A DNA stretch of 64,000 nt from Alteraurantiacibacter buctensis (GCF_009827655.1 NZ_WTYV01000002.1:496657-560656); one strand, 5' to 3'; shown: positions 7,677-16,747, numbered from the stretch's first letter. Translations and numbers: made by a program. The notes: generated by a model from the sequence alone, not told the origin.

Positions 7677-8951
7677 TTAGCGCCAGCCAACCAGCCAGGC
7701 ATAATCCAGGAACGCCTGCTCGCCCGCCAGCGGCGCGGCGGTCAGGATCGGGTAGAACCACACGAACACGCCGGTCGACCCCAGCACGATCGCGGCCGGG
7801 GTCAGCCGTTCGCCGTTCTGCCACAGCTTCTCCACCCCAAGCGCCAATGCGGCCATGGCGAAGCAGTGCGGCAAAACGTAATGATAGTAGAACTGCACCG
7901 GCTTGGGGGCCAGCACCCACAGCGCCATGCTGACAAGGTAGAGCACCAGCAGCGCCGCACAGTCGCGCCGCCCCTGCTTCCACCAGGCCCAGCCACACCA
8001 CAGCAGCGCGGGCAGGGCCGCCAGCGAGCTGAGCGGATTGCCCATCATCAGCACCCCGCGCTGGGCCCCGTCGGTCACCTCGTAGAGATACCAGATCGCC
8101 CGCGTGTTGCTGGCCCATTGCCACCATTGGCTCTGGTAGGGATGCGGCGGCAGCACCTGCGTCTGCAGGTCCAGCATCTGCCGGTGGAGCGCAATCAGGC
8201 CGGTAGGGTTGCCCGGCACCGTGGCATAGAACGGGAACGGCCAATAGGTTGCCGCATAGGCCAGCAGCGGCACCACGGCCAGCCACAGCGCCGCCTCGGC
8301 CAGCGTCATGCCGCCGATCGGCCAGCCCCGGTTGCTGGTGAGGAAGTGCGCGCGGCCCTGCCAGGCGCGGGCGATGAAGAAGGCCAGCCCCGGCAGCATG
8401 GCAATGGGGATGGCGTTCCACTTGGCGGCCATCGCCAGCCCCAGCGCCGCGCCGCCCAGGGCCAGCCGCCAGCGCGCCGTCTCCGGCTCGCGGTAGGCCC
8501 CGGCGCACTGCCACAGGCCCAGCATCACGAATGACAGCATGAACACGTCCAGCATGGCGATCCGCGCCTGGAGCAGCAGCGGAAAGCCGGTGACGAGGAA
8601 CAGGCCCGTCAGCAGGCTGGCCGCGCGGCTGAGGCTGAGGAACCACATGGCGCGCACGGCGCCAAACAGCGCCAGGATACCAAACAGCAGCGGCATGATC
8701 CGCCAGCCCAGCGGCTCGTCTCCGAACAGCAGCATGCCAAGCGCGATCAGTTCCTTCCCCAGCGGCGGATGTTCCAGGTTTACCGCATCGGACAGCGCCA
8801 GCAGGTTGCGCGCGGCGGGCATGTAATGCACCTCGTCGAACATCGGGCCGGACGGAATCGTCAGCCGCACGCAGGCCAGCACGGCGAACAACGCGGTGAT
8901 GACGATGTGCCAGCAGATCGGATCGGCAGGGTGGTGCGGCGGCTGGCTCAT
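7677..8951 (-). CDS. GT39 (PMT-type) membrane glycosyltransferase
   Basis: 424 residues with about ten hydrophobic segments. The first periplasmic loop carries FDEVHY (38-43, catalytic Asp-Glu pair of PMT proteins) and EHPPLGK (60-66), both hallmarks of protein O-mannosyltransferase-like GT-C enzymes. Later segments include VQFYYHYVLPHCF. The family moves mannose or a related sugar from a polyprenyl-phosphate donor to protein or lipid in the periplasm. The nearby GT2-GtrA protein (6246-7400) could make that donor. The acceptor is unknown. Confidence 0.88.
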   Translation of the reverse strand: MSQPPHHPADPICWHIVITALFAVLACVRLTIPSGPMFDEVHYMPAARNLLALSDAVNLEHPPLGKELIALGMLLFGDEPLGWRIMPLLFGILALFGAVRAMWFLSLSRAASLLTGLFLVTGFPLLLQARIAMLDVFMLSFVMLGLWQCAGAYREPETARWRLALGGAALGLAMAAKWNAIPIAMLPGLAFFIARAWQGRAHFLTSNRGWPIGGMTLAEAALWLAVVPLLAYAATYWPFPFYATVPGNPTGLIALHRQMLDLQTQVLPPHPYQSQWWQWASNTRAIWYLYEVTDGAQRGVLMMGNPLSSLAALPALLWCGWAWWKQGRRDCAALLVLYLVSMALWVLAPKPVQFYYHYVLPHCFAMAALALGVEKLWQNGERLTPAAIVLGSTGVFVWFYPILTAAPLAGEQAFLDYAWLVGWR

Positions 8952-9043
8952 GCCAGGCCACGATTAGGCTGCGATGACAGGCCGCGCAACACTTGCCCCG
9001 CGCCACTTGCTCTGGGCCCCCCACGCTCCTAAACGCTGCGCTC

Positions 9044-10252
9044 ATGAAGAGAACCTCCGGCTCCGATCGCTCGCTGACTTCCAAGTGGCGCCCTGCCACC
9101 CGTGCCGTGCGCGCGGGCACCATGCGCAGCGAGCACGGCGAGACGAGCGAGGCGCTGTTCCTGACCAGCGGCTATACCTATGACAGCGCCGAGACGGTGG
9201 CCGCGCGCTTCCGGGGCGATGCCAGCGGCATGCAGTATTCGCGCTTCCAGAACCCCACCGTGGCCATGCTGGAAGAACGCATCGCCGCGATGGAAGGGGC
9301 CGAGGCGTGCAAGGTGCAGGCCAGCGGCATGGCGGCGATGACGAGTGCGTTGCTGTGCATGCTCAGCGCCGGCGATCACGTGGTGGCGGGCAAGGCGGCG
9401 TTCGGCAGCTGCCGGTGGATCCTGGCCAACGTGCTCAACCGCTTCGGCATCACCCACACCATCGTGGACGGGCGCAACAATGCCGAGTGGGAAGCGGCGA
9501 TCCAGCCCAACACCAAGGTGTTTTTCTTCGAAACGCCGGCCAACCCCACGCTGGATATCGTTGACCTGGCCTATGTCTGCGGCCTGGCCCGCGCACACGG
9601 CATCACCACCGTGGTGGACAACGCCTTTGCCACCGCCAGCCTGCAACGGCCGCTGGAATTCGGGGCAGACGTGGTCGCCTATTCGGCCACCAAGCTGATG
9701 GACGGGCAAGGCCGCGTGCTGGCGGGGGCGCTGTGCGGGTCCAGCCAGTGGATCAACGAAGTGCTGAGTCCGTTTCAGCGGAACACCGGCCCTGTGCTCT
9801 CGCCGTTCAATGCCTGGGTGGTGCTGAAGGGGCTGGAGACGCTGGACCTGCGCGCCCACAAGCAGAGCGAGAACGCGCTGGCCGTGGGCCGCTTCGTGGA
9901 AAGCCGCGTGGCCCGCGTGTTGCACCCGGGCCTGCCCAGCTTTGCCCAGCACGAACTGGCGGCAAAGCAGATGGACGCCTTCGGGCCGATCTTCAGCTTC
10001 GTGGTCGATGGCGGGCGGGAAAAGGCCTTTGCCGTGCTCGATGCGCTGGAGCTGGTCGATATCTCCAACAACATCGGCGATTCCAAGTCGCTGGCTTGCC
10101 ACCCGGCCAGCACCACGCACCACAACATGGGGCCGGAGGGCCGCGCCGACATGGGCGTGGACGAAGGGATGATCCGCATCAACGTGGGGCTGGAAGATCC
10201 GCTCGACGTGATCGAGGACCTGGACCAGGCGTTCAGCAAGGCCGGCATCTAG
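9044..10252 (+). CDS. metZ: O-succinylhomoserine sulfhydrylase
   Basis: 402 residues of the Cys/Met-metabolism PLP family. YSRFQNPT (65-72) contacts the PLP phosphate of the neighbouring subunit, D192 (VVDNAFA) pairs with the PLP nitrogen, and K217 in YSATKLMDGQGR forms the Schiff base. The DGQGR context after the lysine is typical of MetZ, which uses sulfide to turn O-succinylhomoserine into homocysteine. The start at 9044 gives the usual N-terminus; longer starts overlap the divergent GT39 gene region without added conservation. Confidence 0.92.
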   Translation: MKRTSGSDRSLTSKWRPATRAVRAGTMRSEHGETSEALFLTSGYTYDSAETVAARFRGDASGMQYSRFQNPTVAMLEERIAAMEGAEACKVQASGMAAMTSALLCMLSAGDHVVAGKAAFGSCRWILANVLNRFGITHTIVDGRNNAEWEAAIQPNTKVFFFETPANPTLDIVDLAYVCGLARAHGITTVVDNAFATASLQRPLEFGADVVAYSATKLMDGQGRVLAGALCGSSQWINEVLSPFQRNTGPVLSPFNAWVVLKGLETLDLRAHKQSENALAVGRFVESRVARVLHPGLPSFAQHELAAKQMDAFGPIFSFVVDGGREKAFAVLDALELVDISNNIGDSKSLACHPASTTHHNMGPEGRADMGVDEGMIRINVGLEDPLDVIEDLDQAFSKAGI

Positions 10253-10416
10253 CCACCGGACGCCGCCAGGCTGGCCGGTGCGGCCGCCTTTGACATGCAA
10301 TGGACCAAGGTCCATATTGACCGCGCGGTTTTACGGCAGCCGCGGCGCAATGGTCAGCCCGCAATGCGGTTCCCGATAATCACTCGCCAATCGGCCAGAA
10401 ATGGTGTATTGGCCGC

Positions 10417-10439
10417 ACATTGAAGATTTTGTTCAATGT
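10417..10439. promoter_or_regulatory. Perfect 8-bp inverted repeat upstream of the HWE kinase
   Basis: ACATTGAA and TTCAATGT are separated by seven bases, 18 bp before the kinase start codon. The placement suits an operator or an RNA hairpin that covers the ribosome site. No binding protein can be named from the sequence. Confidence 0.5.
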
Positions 10440-10456
10440 TTTCAAGGTGATAGGGT

Positions 10457-11809
10457 TTGATCGGGATCTTCGACTTCTACGCTGCGCTGGTCGAATCCTC
10501 GGACGATGCCATCGTCGCCAAGGATGTGAACGGCGTGGTCATCTCGTGGAACCCAGCGGCCGAGCGGCTGTTCGGCTGGAGCTCCGCCGAAATGGTCGGC
10601 TACTCGATCCGCCGCCTGCTGCCGCCCGACCGCCAGCACGAGGAAGACGATATCCTCGCCCGCATCGGCCGGGGTGAGCGGGTGGGGCAGTTCCTGACCA
10701 AGCGCCTGCACAAGGACGGCCACGAGCTGGACATTTCGGTCACCGTTTCGCCTGTGCGGGACGAAATGGGCACCGTTGTTGGCGCCAGCAAGATCGCCCG
10801 CGATGCCGGACCGTACCTGAAGCAGCAGGCGGAACTGCTGGTCAGCAAGGCGCGCTTTGAGACGCTGGCCAACAATATCGCCCCGCTGTGCTGGATGGCC
10901 AACGCGGACGGACACCTGTTCTGGTACAACCAGCGCTGGTATGACTTCACCGGCACGACCTGGGAGGAGATGGACGGCTGGGGCTGGGAGAAGGTCCAGC
11001 ATCCCGACCACCTGCCGCGGGTGAAGGAGCTGTGGATCAAGCACCTGCAATCGGGCGACGAGTGGGAGGACACCTTCCCGCTGCGGGGCAAGGACGGCGA
11101 GTGGCGCTGGTTCCTCAGCCGTGCCAAGCCGATCCGCAATGAGGCGGGCGAGATCATCCGCTGGTTCGGCACCAACACCGATATCACCGAGCAGCTCCAG
11201 CAGGCCGAGCAGATCCGCCTGCTGCTGCTGGAGGTGAACCACCGCAGCAAGAACATGCTCACCACCATCCAGGCCCTGCTGCGCCGGAGCATTGAGGGCA
11301 ACGAGGAATTCGTCGCCCGCTTCTCCGAACGCATCCGCTCGCTGGCAGCCAGCCAGGACATCCTGGTGCGCCGCGCCTGGCGCGAAGTGCCGCTGGACGA
11401 ACTGGTGGCCGGGCAGCTGAAGCTGGTGGAAGGGGCGGCGGGATCGCTGCAGACGGACCTGCCGGACCTGTCCATCGGCCCGCGGGCCGCAGAAACCATC
11501 GGCATGGCGCTGCACGAACTGGCCACCAATTCGCTGAAGTACGGCGCGCTCAGCGTGGCCGAAGGCGTGGTGCAGATTGCCGCGCGGGTGGAAGATGGCA
11601 ACCTGCACCTCAGCTGGACCGAAAGCGGCGGCCCGCCGGTCAGCCCACCCACCCGCAAGGGCTTTGGCACCACGCTGATCAGCGACGTGCCGCGGCGCTA
11701 TTTCGGCGGCAGCGCCGATATCGACTATGCGCCCGGCGGCGTCACGTGGCGGCTGGTGGCACCGGTGGCCATGGTAACGCCGGGGCACGAGCCGGAACCG
11801 GAGGCCTGA
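10457..11809 (+). CDS. PAS-PAS histidine kinase of the HWE family
   Basis: 450 residues, no membrane segment. Two PAS domains (about 10-115 and 135-245; the second has WYNQRWYDFTGTTWEEMDGW) precede an HWE kinase core: phospho-acceptor H262 in LEVNHRSKNM, N-box HELATNSLKYGALS (353-366), WTES (387-390, the W-x-E of the family) and GFGTTLI. The first PAS lacks the LOV cysteine motif, so it is not a blue-light receptor of that type. The start is TTG 10457: a TAG lies two codons upstream in frame and AAGGTGA is well spaced. No response regulator is adjacent. Confidence 0.9.
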   Translation: MIGIFDFYAALVESSDDAIVAKDVNGVVISWNPAAERLFGWSSAEMVGYSIRRLLPPDRQHEEDDILARIGRGERVGQFLTKRLHKDGHELDISVTVSPVRDEMGTVVGASKIARDAGPYLKQQAELLVSKARFETLANNIAPLCWMANADGHLFWYNQRWYDFTGTTWEEMDGWGWEKVQHPDHLPRVKELWIKHLQSGDEWEDTFPLRGKDGEWRWFLSRAKPIRNEAGEIIRWFGTNTDITEQLQQAEQIRLLLLEVNHRSKNMLTTIQALLRRSIEGNEEFVARFSERIRSLAASQDILVRRAWREVPLDELVAGQLKLVEGAAGSLQTDLPDLSIGPRAAETIGMALHELATNSLKYGALSVAEGVVQIAARVEDGNLHLSWTESGGPPVSPPTRKGFGTTLISDVPRRYFGGSADIDYAPGGVTWRLVAPVAMVTPGHEPEPEA

Positions 11810-11911
11810 GCGCGCGGGCGCTGATGCGCCCGCACCACAGGCCAACGCGCGGCGTCGCATTCCGCCGCATGGCCCTTGCCCGCCACCGCAAACCCGTTAC
11901 GCTGCCGACTC

Positions 11912-12337
11912 ATGACCATTGCCGATGCCATGAGGGCCCTGTTCCAGCATGTCGCCACCACCAATGGCGTGACGGTGCGCGTCTCGGTCAACTTCATGCC
12001 CGAACAGAGCCGGGTAGAAGCGGGCCGCTGGTTCTGGGTTTATCACATCCGGCTTGAGAACCACCGCGAGGACGCGGTGCAGCTGCGCACCCGCCACTGG
12101 CGGATCACCGACTCGCGCGGCATGGTGAACCTGGTCGACGGAGAAGGCGTGGTGGGCGAAACCCCGCTGCTGCTGCCGGGGCAAAGCCATGACTATGTGT
12201 CCGGCTGCGAGCTGACCGTGCCCAGCGGGGCGATGGAAGGCTACTACACCTTCACCCGGCAGGACGGCAGCCACTTTGAGGTGGCGATCCCGCATTTCGG
12301 GCTGGCCGTGACCGAGGAAGACGAAGCGCGGCGATAG
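11912..12337 (+). CDS. apaG: ApaG protein
   Basis: 141 residues. The conserved block WFWVYHIRLENHREDAVQL, then TRHWRITDSRG, GEGVVGETPLL and DYVSGC identify ApaG, a fibronectin-III-like fold protein of uncertain role often linked to diadenosine tetraphosphate metabolism or associated with pyrophosphate binding. ATG 11912 adds six residues before the usual MRALF start (ATG 11930), so the exact start is open. It stands alone, followed by a repeat element. Confidence 0.9.
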   Translation: MTIADAMRALFQHVATTNGVTVRVSVNFMPEQSRVEAGRWFWVYHIRLENHREDAVQLRTRHWRITDSRGMVNLVDGEGVVGETPLLLPGQSHDYVSGCELTVPSGAMEGYYTFTRQDGSHFEVAIPHFGLAVTEEDEARR

Positions 12338-12348
12338 AGATCGGCGAT

Positions 12349-12465
12349 AATTCGCTGAAACCGGGCTGCGAACAGGCGCTTTCTCCGCTCCGGTGCTCAC
12401 GGCCGGAAAGGCCGCTGCGCGCCGGTTCTCGAAATCACCCATTCTCGCTCCAGTTTGAGCGAATT
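12349..12465. repeat. 117-bp intergenic element with 13-bp terminal inverted repeats
   Basis: AATTCGCTGAAAC at 12349-12361 is matched by GTTTGAGCGAATT at 12453-12465 (12 of 13 bases complementary). The interior contains a second palindromic core (CGGCCGGAAAGGCCG-like). There is no ORF or T-tract, and I see no obvious target-site duplication. It may be a miniature non-autonomous element or a regulatory RNA structure. Confidence 0.6.
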
Positions 12466-12487
12466 CTCACCAATCCCAGGCGAAGGC

Positions 12488-15112
12488 TCACCGCACCCGT
12501 GCCGGGGCCATCAGCACGGCGTTGGCCAACAGCAGGTCCAGCCCGTCCAGGTAACCGCGCATGGCCGGGTCCTGCGTGAAGCCGATCGCCAGGCCGCCGC
12601 CGGTGCCCTGGGCCACCATGAAGGGCTTAAAGGCCATCTGCCGGCGGTTTTCCGCCCATACATAGCCGCTGGCGACCAGATCCGGCGCGGCGGCATAGCG
12701 GACCACGTTGGTCCCGTCCGCGCGGCCCATCGGGGCGAATACCAGGTCACCGGCGGCGAAGACCACCGGGGCGGCCTGGTCGTAGCCGGCAGACAGGAAG
12801 CTGTCGGCATCGATGGCGGTGTTGAGCAGGGCACCCGGCAGCACGTCGGGCGAGCGGTGCGGATCGGCAATGGCGGCCAGGTAGTCGGCTTCGGAGCCGA
12901 TGGCTTCGCCGGCGGCGCCGTCCTTCTCGTCCTCGTCGTCCTTGGCCGGTTCGCCGCCCAGCACGGTTTCGCGCTGCAGGGCGAACAGCGCGTTGTCGCC
13001 GCTGTTGAATGCGGTCAGCGCGTTGCCGATGGCCACCACCACGCCGCCGCTGCGAGCATAGGTGGCGATGGCTGCGCGCGCGCCGCTGCCCAGCGCCTCG
13101 CTGTAATAGCCATCGGGCACCAGCAGCACGTCATACCGGCCCAGGTTCGCCTGGCCCACGGTGCCGGTGCGGATGGCGGTGACGGGGATGCCCAGCCGCT
13201 GCTCCAGCGTATAGCGCAGCGCGCCGGCGCTGGTCGGGTCCACCCCATCATCCCACAGCATGGCCACGCGCGGGTTGCGCGAAAGGCGCACGAAGGCATC
13301 GCTGCCCATGTTGGGCCCGCTGTCGGTCCAGCCGGAGCCGAGGGCCACGGTTTCCGCCCCGATGCGGGTGGCGATGGCAGTCAGCTCGTCCAGCTTCTCC
13401 GGGTTGTCACCGCGGGCGAACACCACGGTGCCGCGCGGGAAGGTGCGGCTGCCCATGGTAAAGGCTTCGTTGGTGGCGCGGCCCACCAGCCCGGCGGCAA
13501 GCGCCTCGGTCACCAGGCGGACCTGGCCGCTGTCGGTCCACGGCACGGCCAGGCCGAAAGCGCCGGGGGCTTCGGCGCGCGCGGGCAGGGGATCGTCTGC
13601 CCCCACCAGCGTGCCGGCCCCGGTCACCGCGCATTCGCGCACGGCCAGGCCCGACATCTGCCCCACCGACCAGGCGGTGGTATCGTACAGCTCGTGCGCC
13701 AGCCCGCGGTCGCGGCGGCTTTCCTGGGCCTGCACGAACTGGGTTGGCAGGGGGGTATCGGCATCCAGCAGGCTGCGGATCAGCCGGCCGCTGGCCTGTG
13801 CGGTGGAGACCGACAGGTAGCCTGCGGGATAGGAGCGGCCGCACACGGTGGCGGGGCCTGCCACGCGGCGCACGGCGATGCCCTGCGTCACCAGGCGGCG
13901 GGCAAGCTGTTCGGCGTTCCACGGGCGCTGCGCCAGGTCGATCACATAGCCGCCGCTGCCGCCCACCTGCCCGGCCACCGCGCTGCGGCGATAGGCGGCA
14001 TATTCGGTCAGGAAGCGCTGGGCGTTGTCGGCCACGGTCAGCGCGGTAGCAAAGGTGGTGGTGAAGTGGTTCCTCACCCCGTCGGCATAGGTCAGCACGC
14101 TGCCGTCCTTGCGCTCCCACGCCAGCCCGCGCGCCGATGCCTGCTCGAACGTCATGCCCACCGCGCCGTTGTGGGTGGGCCAGCTGTCACCGTAGCCGGG
14201 GTAGAACAGGTCGAACACCTCGCGGGTGAAATAGGGCTGGCCGATGCGGTCCATCGCGGCGGCGTTGTTGCGGCCCAGCAGGCCCATCAGGTCGCGCTGG
14301 CCCTGGGTTACGTTGGGGTTGATGGGATCGGCCACGGGGGGGAAGAAATAGCTGTCGTCCCCGCCCATCTCGTGCGCGTCCACCACCACCACCGGCTGCC
14401 ACTGGCGCACGGCGGCGATGCGGCCGCGGGTTTCCGGCTGGGTGACGGCGAACCAGTCACGGTTGAGGTCGAACAGGTAGTGGTTGAAGCGCCCGCCCGG
14501 CCACGGCTGGTCCGCCGCCGCGCTGTACCGGTCGCCCGATGCGGCGATGCCGCTCTGCGCCATGAAGCTGTTGACGAAACGGGCGCGCCCGTCCGGGTTC
14601 TGGCTGGGGTCGATCACCACCACGGTGTTGTTGAGGATCCGGTCCACCGCCGTATCGTTCTGCGCAGCCAGCAGGTGATAAGCGAGGCTGAGCGCGGCAT
14701 CGGTGCTGGAAATCTCGTCACCATGCACGCCATAGCCCAGCCAGGTGACCGGGAGCACGTTTCCGAGGGAAGAGGGCGCGGCCCCTTGCGCCAGTTGCGC
14801 CAGGTCGGCCTGCACCGCCTCGATCCGCGCCATGTTGGCCGGGCTGGAAATCACCGCATAGACCAGCGGGCGGCCTTCCCAACTGCGCGCATATTCCACC
14901 AGCCGCATCCGTTCCGGCTCGGCCTCGGCCAGGGCGCGCATATAGGTGAGCGCCTGCTCCGGGCTGGAGATGCGCGTGCCGCTGCGGTGGCCCACCACCT
15001 GCTCCAGCGTCGGCACGTCAGCCCGGAAGGTGCCTTCCACCATGCTTTGCGCGGCAACGGGCGCGGCAACAGGAGCAAGCATCAGCGCAAGGGCGGCAAA
15101 CAGGCGGCGCAT
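12488..15112 (-). CDS. Secreted M14-family zinc carboxypeptidase with C-terminal extension
   Basis: 874 residues with a Sec signal peptide (cleavage after about residue 21, APVAAQS). The zinc site is built from H130 and E133 (GVHGDEISS) and H247 (VVDAHEMGG). The catalytic glutamate is likely E323 in MTFEQASARG. DPSQNPDGRARF and LNRDWF supply substrate-binding residues. The C-terminal 400 residues look like a glutamine-amidotransferase-like fold often attached to this M14 subgroup. It probably trims peptides in the periplasm. Divergent from a LysR regulator with a 136-bp gap. Confidence 0.88.
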   Translation of the reverse strand: MRRLFAALALMLAPVAAPVAAQSMVEGTFRADVPTLEQVVGHRSGTRISSPEQALTYMRALAEAEPERMRLVEYARSWEGRPLVYAVISSPANMARIEAVQADLAQLAQGAAPSSLGNVLPVTWLGYGVHGDEISSTDAALSLAYHLLAAQNDTAVDRILNNTVVVIDPSQNPDGRARFVNSFMAQSGIAASGDRYSAAADQPWPGGRFNHYLFDLNRDWFAVTQPETRGRIAAVRQWQPVVVVDAHEMGGDDSYFFPPVADPINPNVTQGQRDLMGLLGRNNAAAMDRIGQPYFTREVFDLFYPGYGDSWPTHNGAVGMTFEQASARGLAWERKDGSVLTYADGVRNHFTTTFATALTVADNAQRFLTEYAAYRRSAVAGQVGGSGGYVIDLAQRPWNAEQLARRLVTQGIAVRRVAGPATVCGRSYPAGYLSVSTAQASGRLIRSLLDADTPLPTQFVQAQESRRDRGLAHELYDTTAWSVGQMSGLAVRECAVTGAGTLVGADDPLPARAEAPGAFGLAVPWTDSGQVRLVTEALAAGLVGRATNEAFTMGSRTFPRGTVVFARGDNPEKLDELTAIATRIGAETVALGSGWTDSGPNMGSDAFVRLSRNPRVAMLWDDGVDPTSAGALRYTLEQRLGIPVTAIRTGTVGQANLGRYDVLLVPDGYYSEALGSGARAAIATYARSGGVVVAIGNALTAFNSGDNALFALQRETVLGGEPAKDDEDEKDGAAGEAIGSEADYLAAIADPHRSPDVLPGALLNTAIDADSFLSAGYDQAAPVVFAAGDLVFAPMGRADGTNVVRYAAAPDLVASGYVWAENRRQMAFKPFMVAQGTGGGLAIGFTQDPAMRGYLDGLDLLLANAVLMAPARVR

Positions 15113-15248
15113 GGAAATCTCCGGCAGAACAGCGGTCTGCCGCAGTCCTGTGGTTTCACCTGCAATCGGTCAAGCCATTATCGACGGGGCCATTAATCGA
15201 CCGCAAGCTTGCCCGCCGCAGCATGGGGCATTACACGCGGGGCCACCC

Positions 15249-16037
15249 ATGAAGCGCACCCATCTGCCCCTCAACGCCCTGCGCGTATTCGATGCCGCTG
15301 CCCGGCACCTCAGCTTCACCCGCGCGGCGGACGAGTTGGCTGTCACCCCCGCCGCCGTGGGCCAGCAGATACGCGCGCTGGAGGATGTGCTGGGCGTGGT
15401 CCTGTTCCGCCGCACCAGCAAGGGCCTGGAACTGACTGACGAGGCGGTGGCCGGGCTCGATCCCTTGCGTGAAGGGTTCCTGCGGTTCGAGGAAAGCGTG
15501 CAGGCGATGCAGGCGGGCCAGTCCAGCAGCAACTATACCATCGCCGTCCCGCGCGAGTTCTACGCCCAGTGGCTGGCCCCGCGCCTGGCCACGTTCCGCA
15601 GCCTGCACCCCGATGTGCGCTTCCAGCTGATCGCCGATGAAGATGCCGACTTTACCGAGGCCAACCTCGATGTCGCCATCCGCCTCACCGAAGGGCCGGG
15701 CGAACTGGAGGGCGTGCAACTGGCCCCCGGTGCCCGCGTCACCGTGGCCGCCAGCGTGGATACGCAAGGGTGGATAAGCTGGCCCGGTTTCGCCGCGCCG
15801 GACGGCGAGGATGCCCTGCTGCAGGTGGGCAATGCGGGCCAGGCGCTATCTTCCGCCGTGGCCGGCCTTGGCCGCACATCCATGCCGCTGCCGCTGGTGG
15901 CCGACGCGGTGGGCAGCGGCAGGCTGGTGGTGCTGGACGGCCCCGAGGAATGCCGCCACGCCTATTGGCTGGTCGCCCCGCGCCCGCAATGGCGGCAGAA
16001 AAAGGTGCGCGAGCTGGTGGAGTTCCTGCGGGGCTGA
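15249..16037 (+). CDS. LysR-family transcriptional regulator (GcvA-like)
   Basis: 262 residues. The N-terminal winged helix-turn-helix (about 6-65) reads LNALRVFDAAARHLSFTRAA and PAAVGQQIRALEDVLG. The effector-binding domain (about 90-262) is shorter than average for LysR. The wording of the helix-turn-helix resembles GcvA/AmpR-type regulators. It is transcribed away from the M14 peptidase gene, and LysR proteins often control the divergent neighbour, so the peptidase is a candidate target by position only. Confidence 0.9.
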   Translation: MKRTHLPLNALRVFDAAARHLSFTRAADELAVTPAAVGQQIRALEDVLGVVLFRRTSKGLELTDEAVAGLDPLREGFLRFEESVQAMQAGQSSSNYTIAVPREFYAQWLAPRLATFRSLHPDVRFQLIADEDADFTEANLDVAIRLTEGPGELEGVQLAPGARVTVAASVDTQGWISWPGFAAPDGEDALLQVGNAGQALSSAVAGLGRTSMPLPLVADAVGSGRLVVLDGPEECRHAYWLVAPRPQWRQKKVRELVEFLRG

Positions 16038-16083
16038 GGCGGGCGGCAGCTATTGGGAAACTTTGAACAAAAGCTGCCTGTCA

Positions 16084-16102
16084 GCAAACGACCCAATTGC
16101 GG
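16084..16102 (+). repeat. 19-bp repeat core, left copy
   Basis: GCAAACGACCCAATTGCGG. It recurs with two changes at 16552-16570, and the pair brackets the hypothetical gene 16112-16513. Flanking bases (AAAgCtGcC... and TCCGG) are partly shared. Confidence 0.55.
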
Positions 16103-16111
16103 ACATCGATG

Positions 16112-16513
16112 CTAATCCGGGTATGGCAGACCTTCGCCCCGGTGAAATAGAATCTCCTGCCTGGCGATCGGCGTGAAACCGGTGATGTCCGCAGTCAGAA
16201 GGATGCCGCGGTCCCTCCAAGCGCACCCAAGAACTTCTGCCGCCCTTTGTTGAAGCATTTCGCTTGCGCTTGCGTCGCGCGCCACCTTTTCAAGCTCAGG
16301 TAAGGCTTCGTCGAGCGAGTCGATCATGAGAGCGGCATAATCCCGCTCCCAGTCATTCGCGTCGGGGTTCCTAAATATTTCAAGAGCCTCCTGAGGCGTC
16401 CTTGGAGCCAGCAAGCCACCCTCTCCAATCACTAGCGCGAGGTAAACTGATGTCAGCTCTAGCACCGGAGGGACTTGAAGCAAATGTCTGCTTCCCACCC
16501 CCAATCTCGCCAT
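16112..16513 (-). CDS. Hypothetical protein, possibly HEAT-like helical
   Basis: 133 codons. The product is predicted to be mostly helical, with a segment EMLQQRAAEVLGCAWRDRG that resembles a HEAT repeat helix pair, and acidic stretches (DSLDEALPELEKVARD). Base composition is visibly lower in GC than its neighbours, and it sits between two copies of a 19-bp repeat, so it may be an acquired cassette. I recognise no family. The true start may be one of several codons near 16513. Confidence 0.5.
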   Translation of the reverse strand: MARLGVGSRHLLQVPPVLELTSVYLALVIGEGGLLAPRTPQEALEIFRNPDANDWERDYAALMIDSLDEALPELEKVARDASASEMLQQRAAEVLGCAWRDRGILLTADITGFTPIARQEILFHRGEGLPYPD

Positions 16514-16551
16514 TTCCGGCGGTCAAGCGTCAGCCTGAAACCGGACGCTCG

Positions 16552-16570
16552 GCAAACGGCCCCATTGCGG
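16552..16570 (+). repeat. 19-bp repeat core, right copy
   Basis: GCAAACGGCCCCATTGCGG, matching 16084-16102 at 17 of 19 bases in direct orientation. It is followed by TCGATCAGTCCGG, comparable with the TCGATGCTAATCCGG-like end of the left copy. Confidence 0.55.
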
Positions 16571-16747
16571 TCGATCAGTCCGGCGCCCCCCTCGGGATCA
16601 TTTCTCCCCTCTCCCTAACAGCAATTGTCACCCACCTGACGGCCCGCGATAATCGGCTGGCAGCCAGCATTAAGCTTTGACCTGATACCAGCAATGTGGT
16701 GCCACTGGGGACGAGCCCGCTGGGCCGCTTGATGAAGGGGAACATCC

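Noticed and set aside
12455-15196. 913-codon open frame on the plus strand opposite the M14 peptidase
   Set aside because: It is an antisense shadow of a high-GC gene: the translation is His/Gly/Arg-rich with no family, while the minus strand encodes a complete zinc peptidase.
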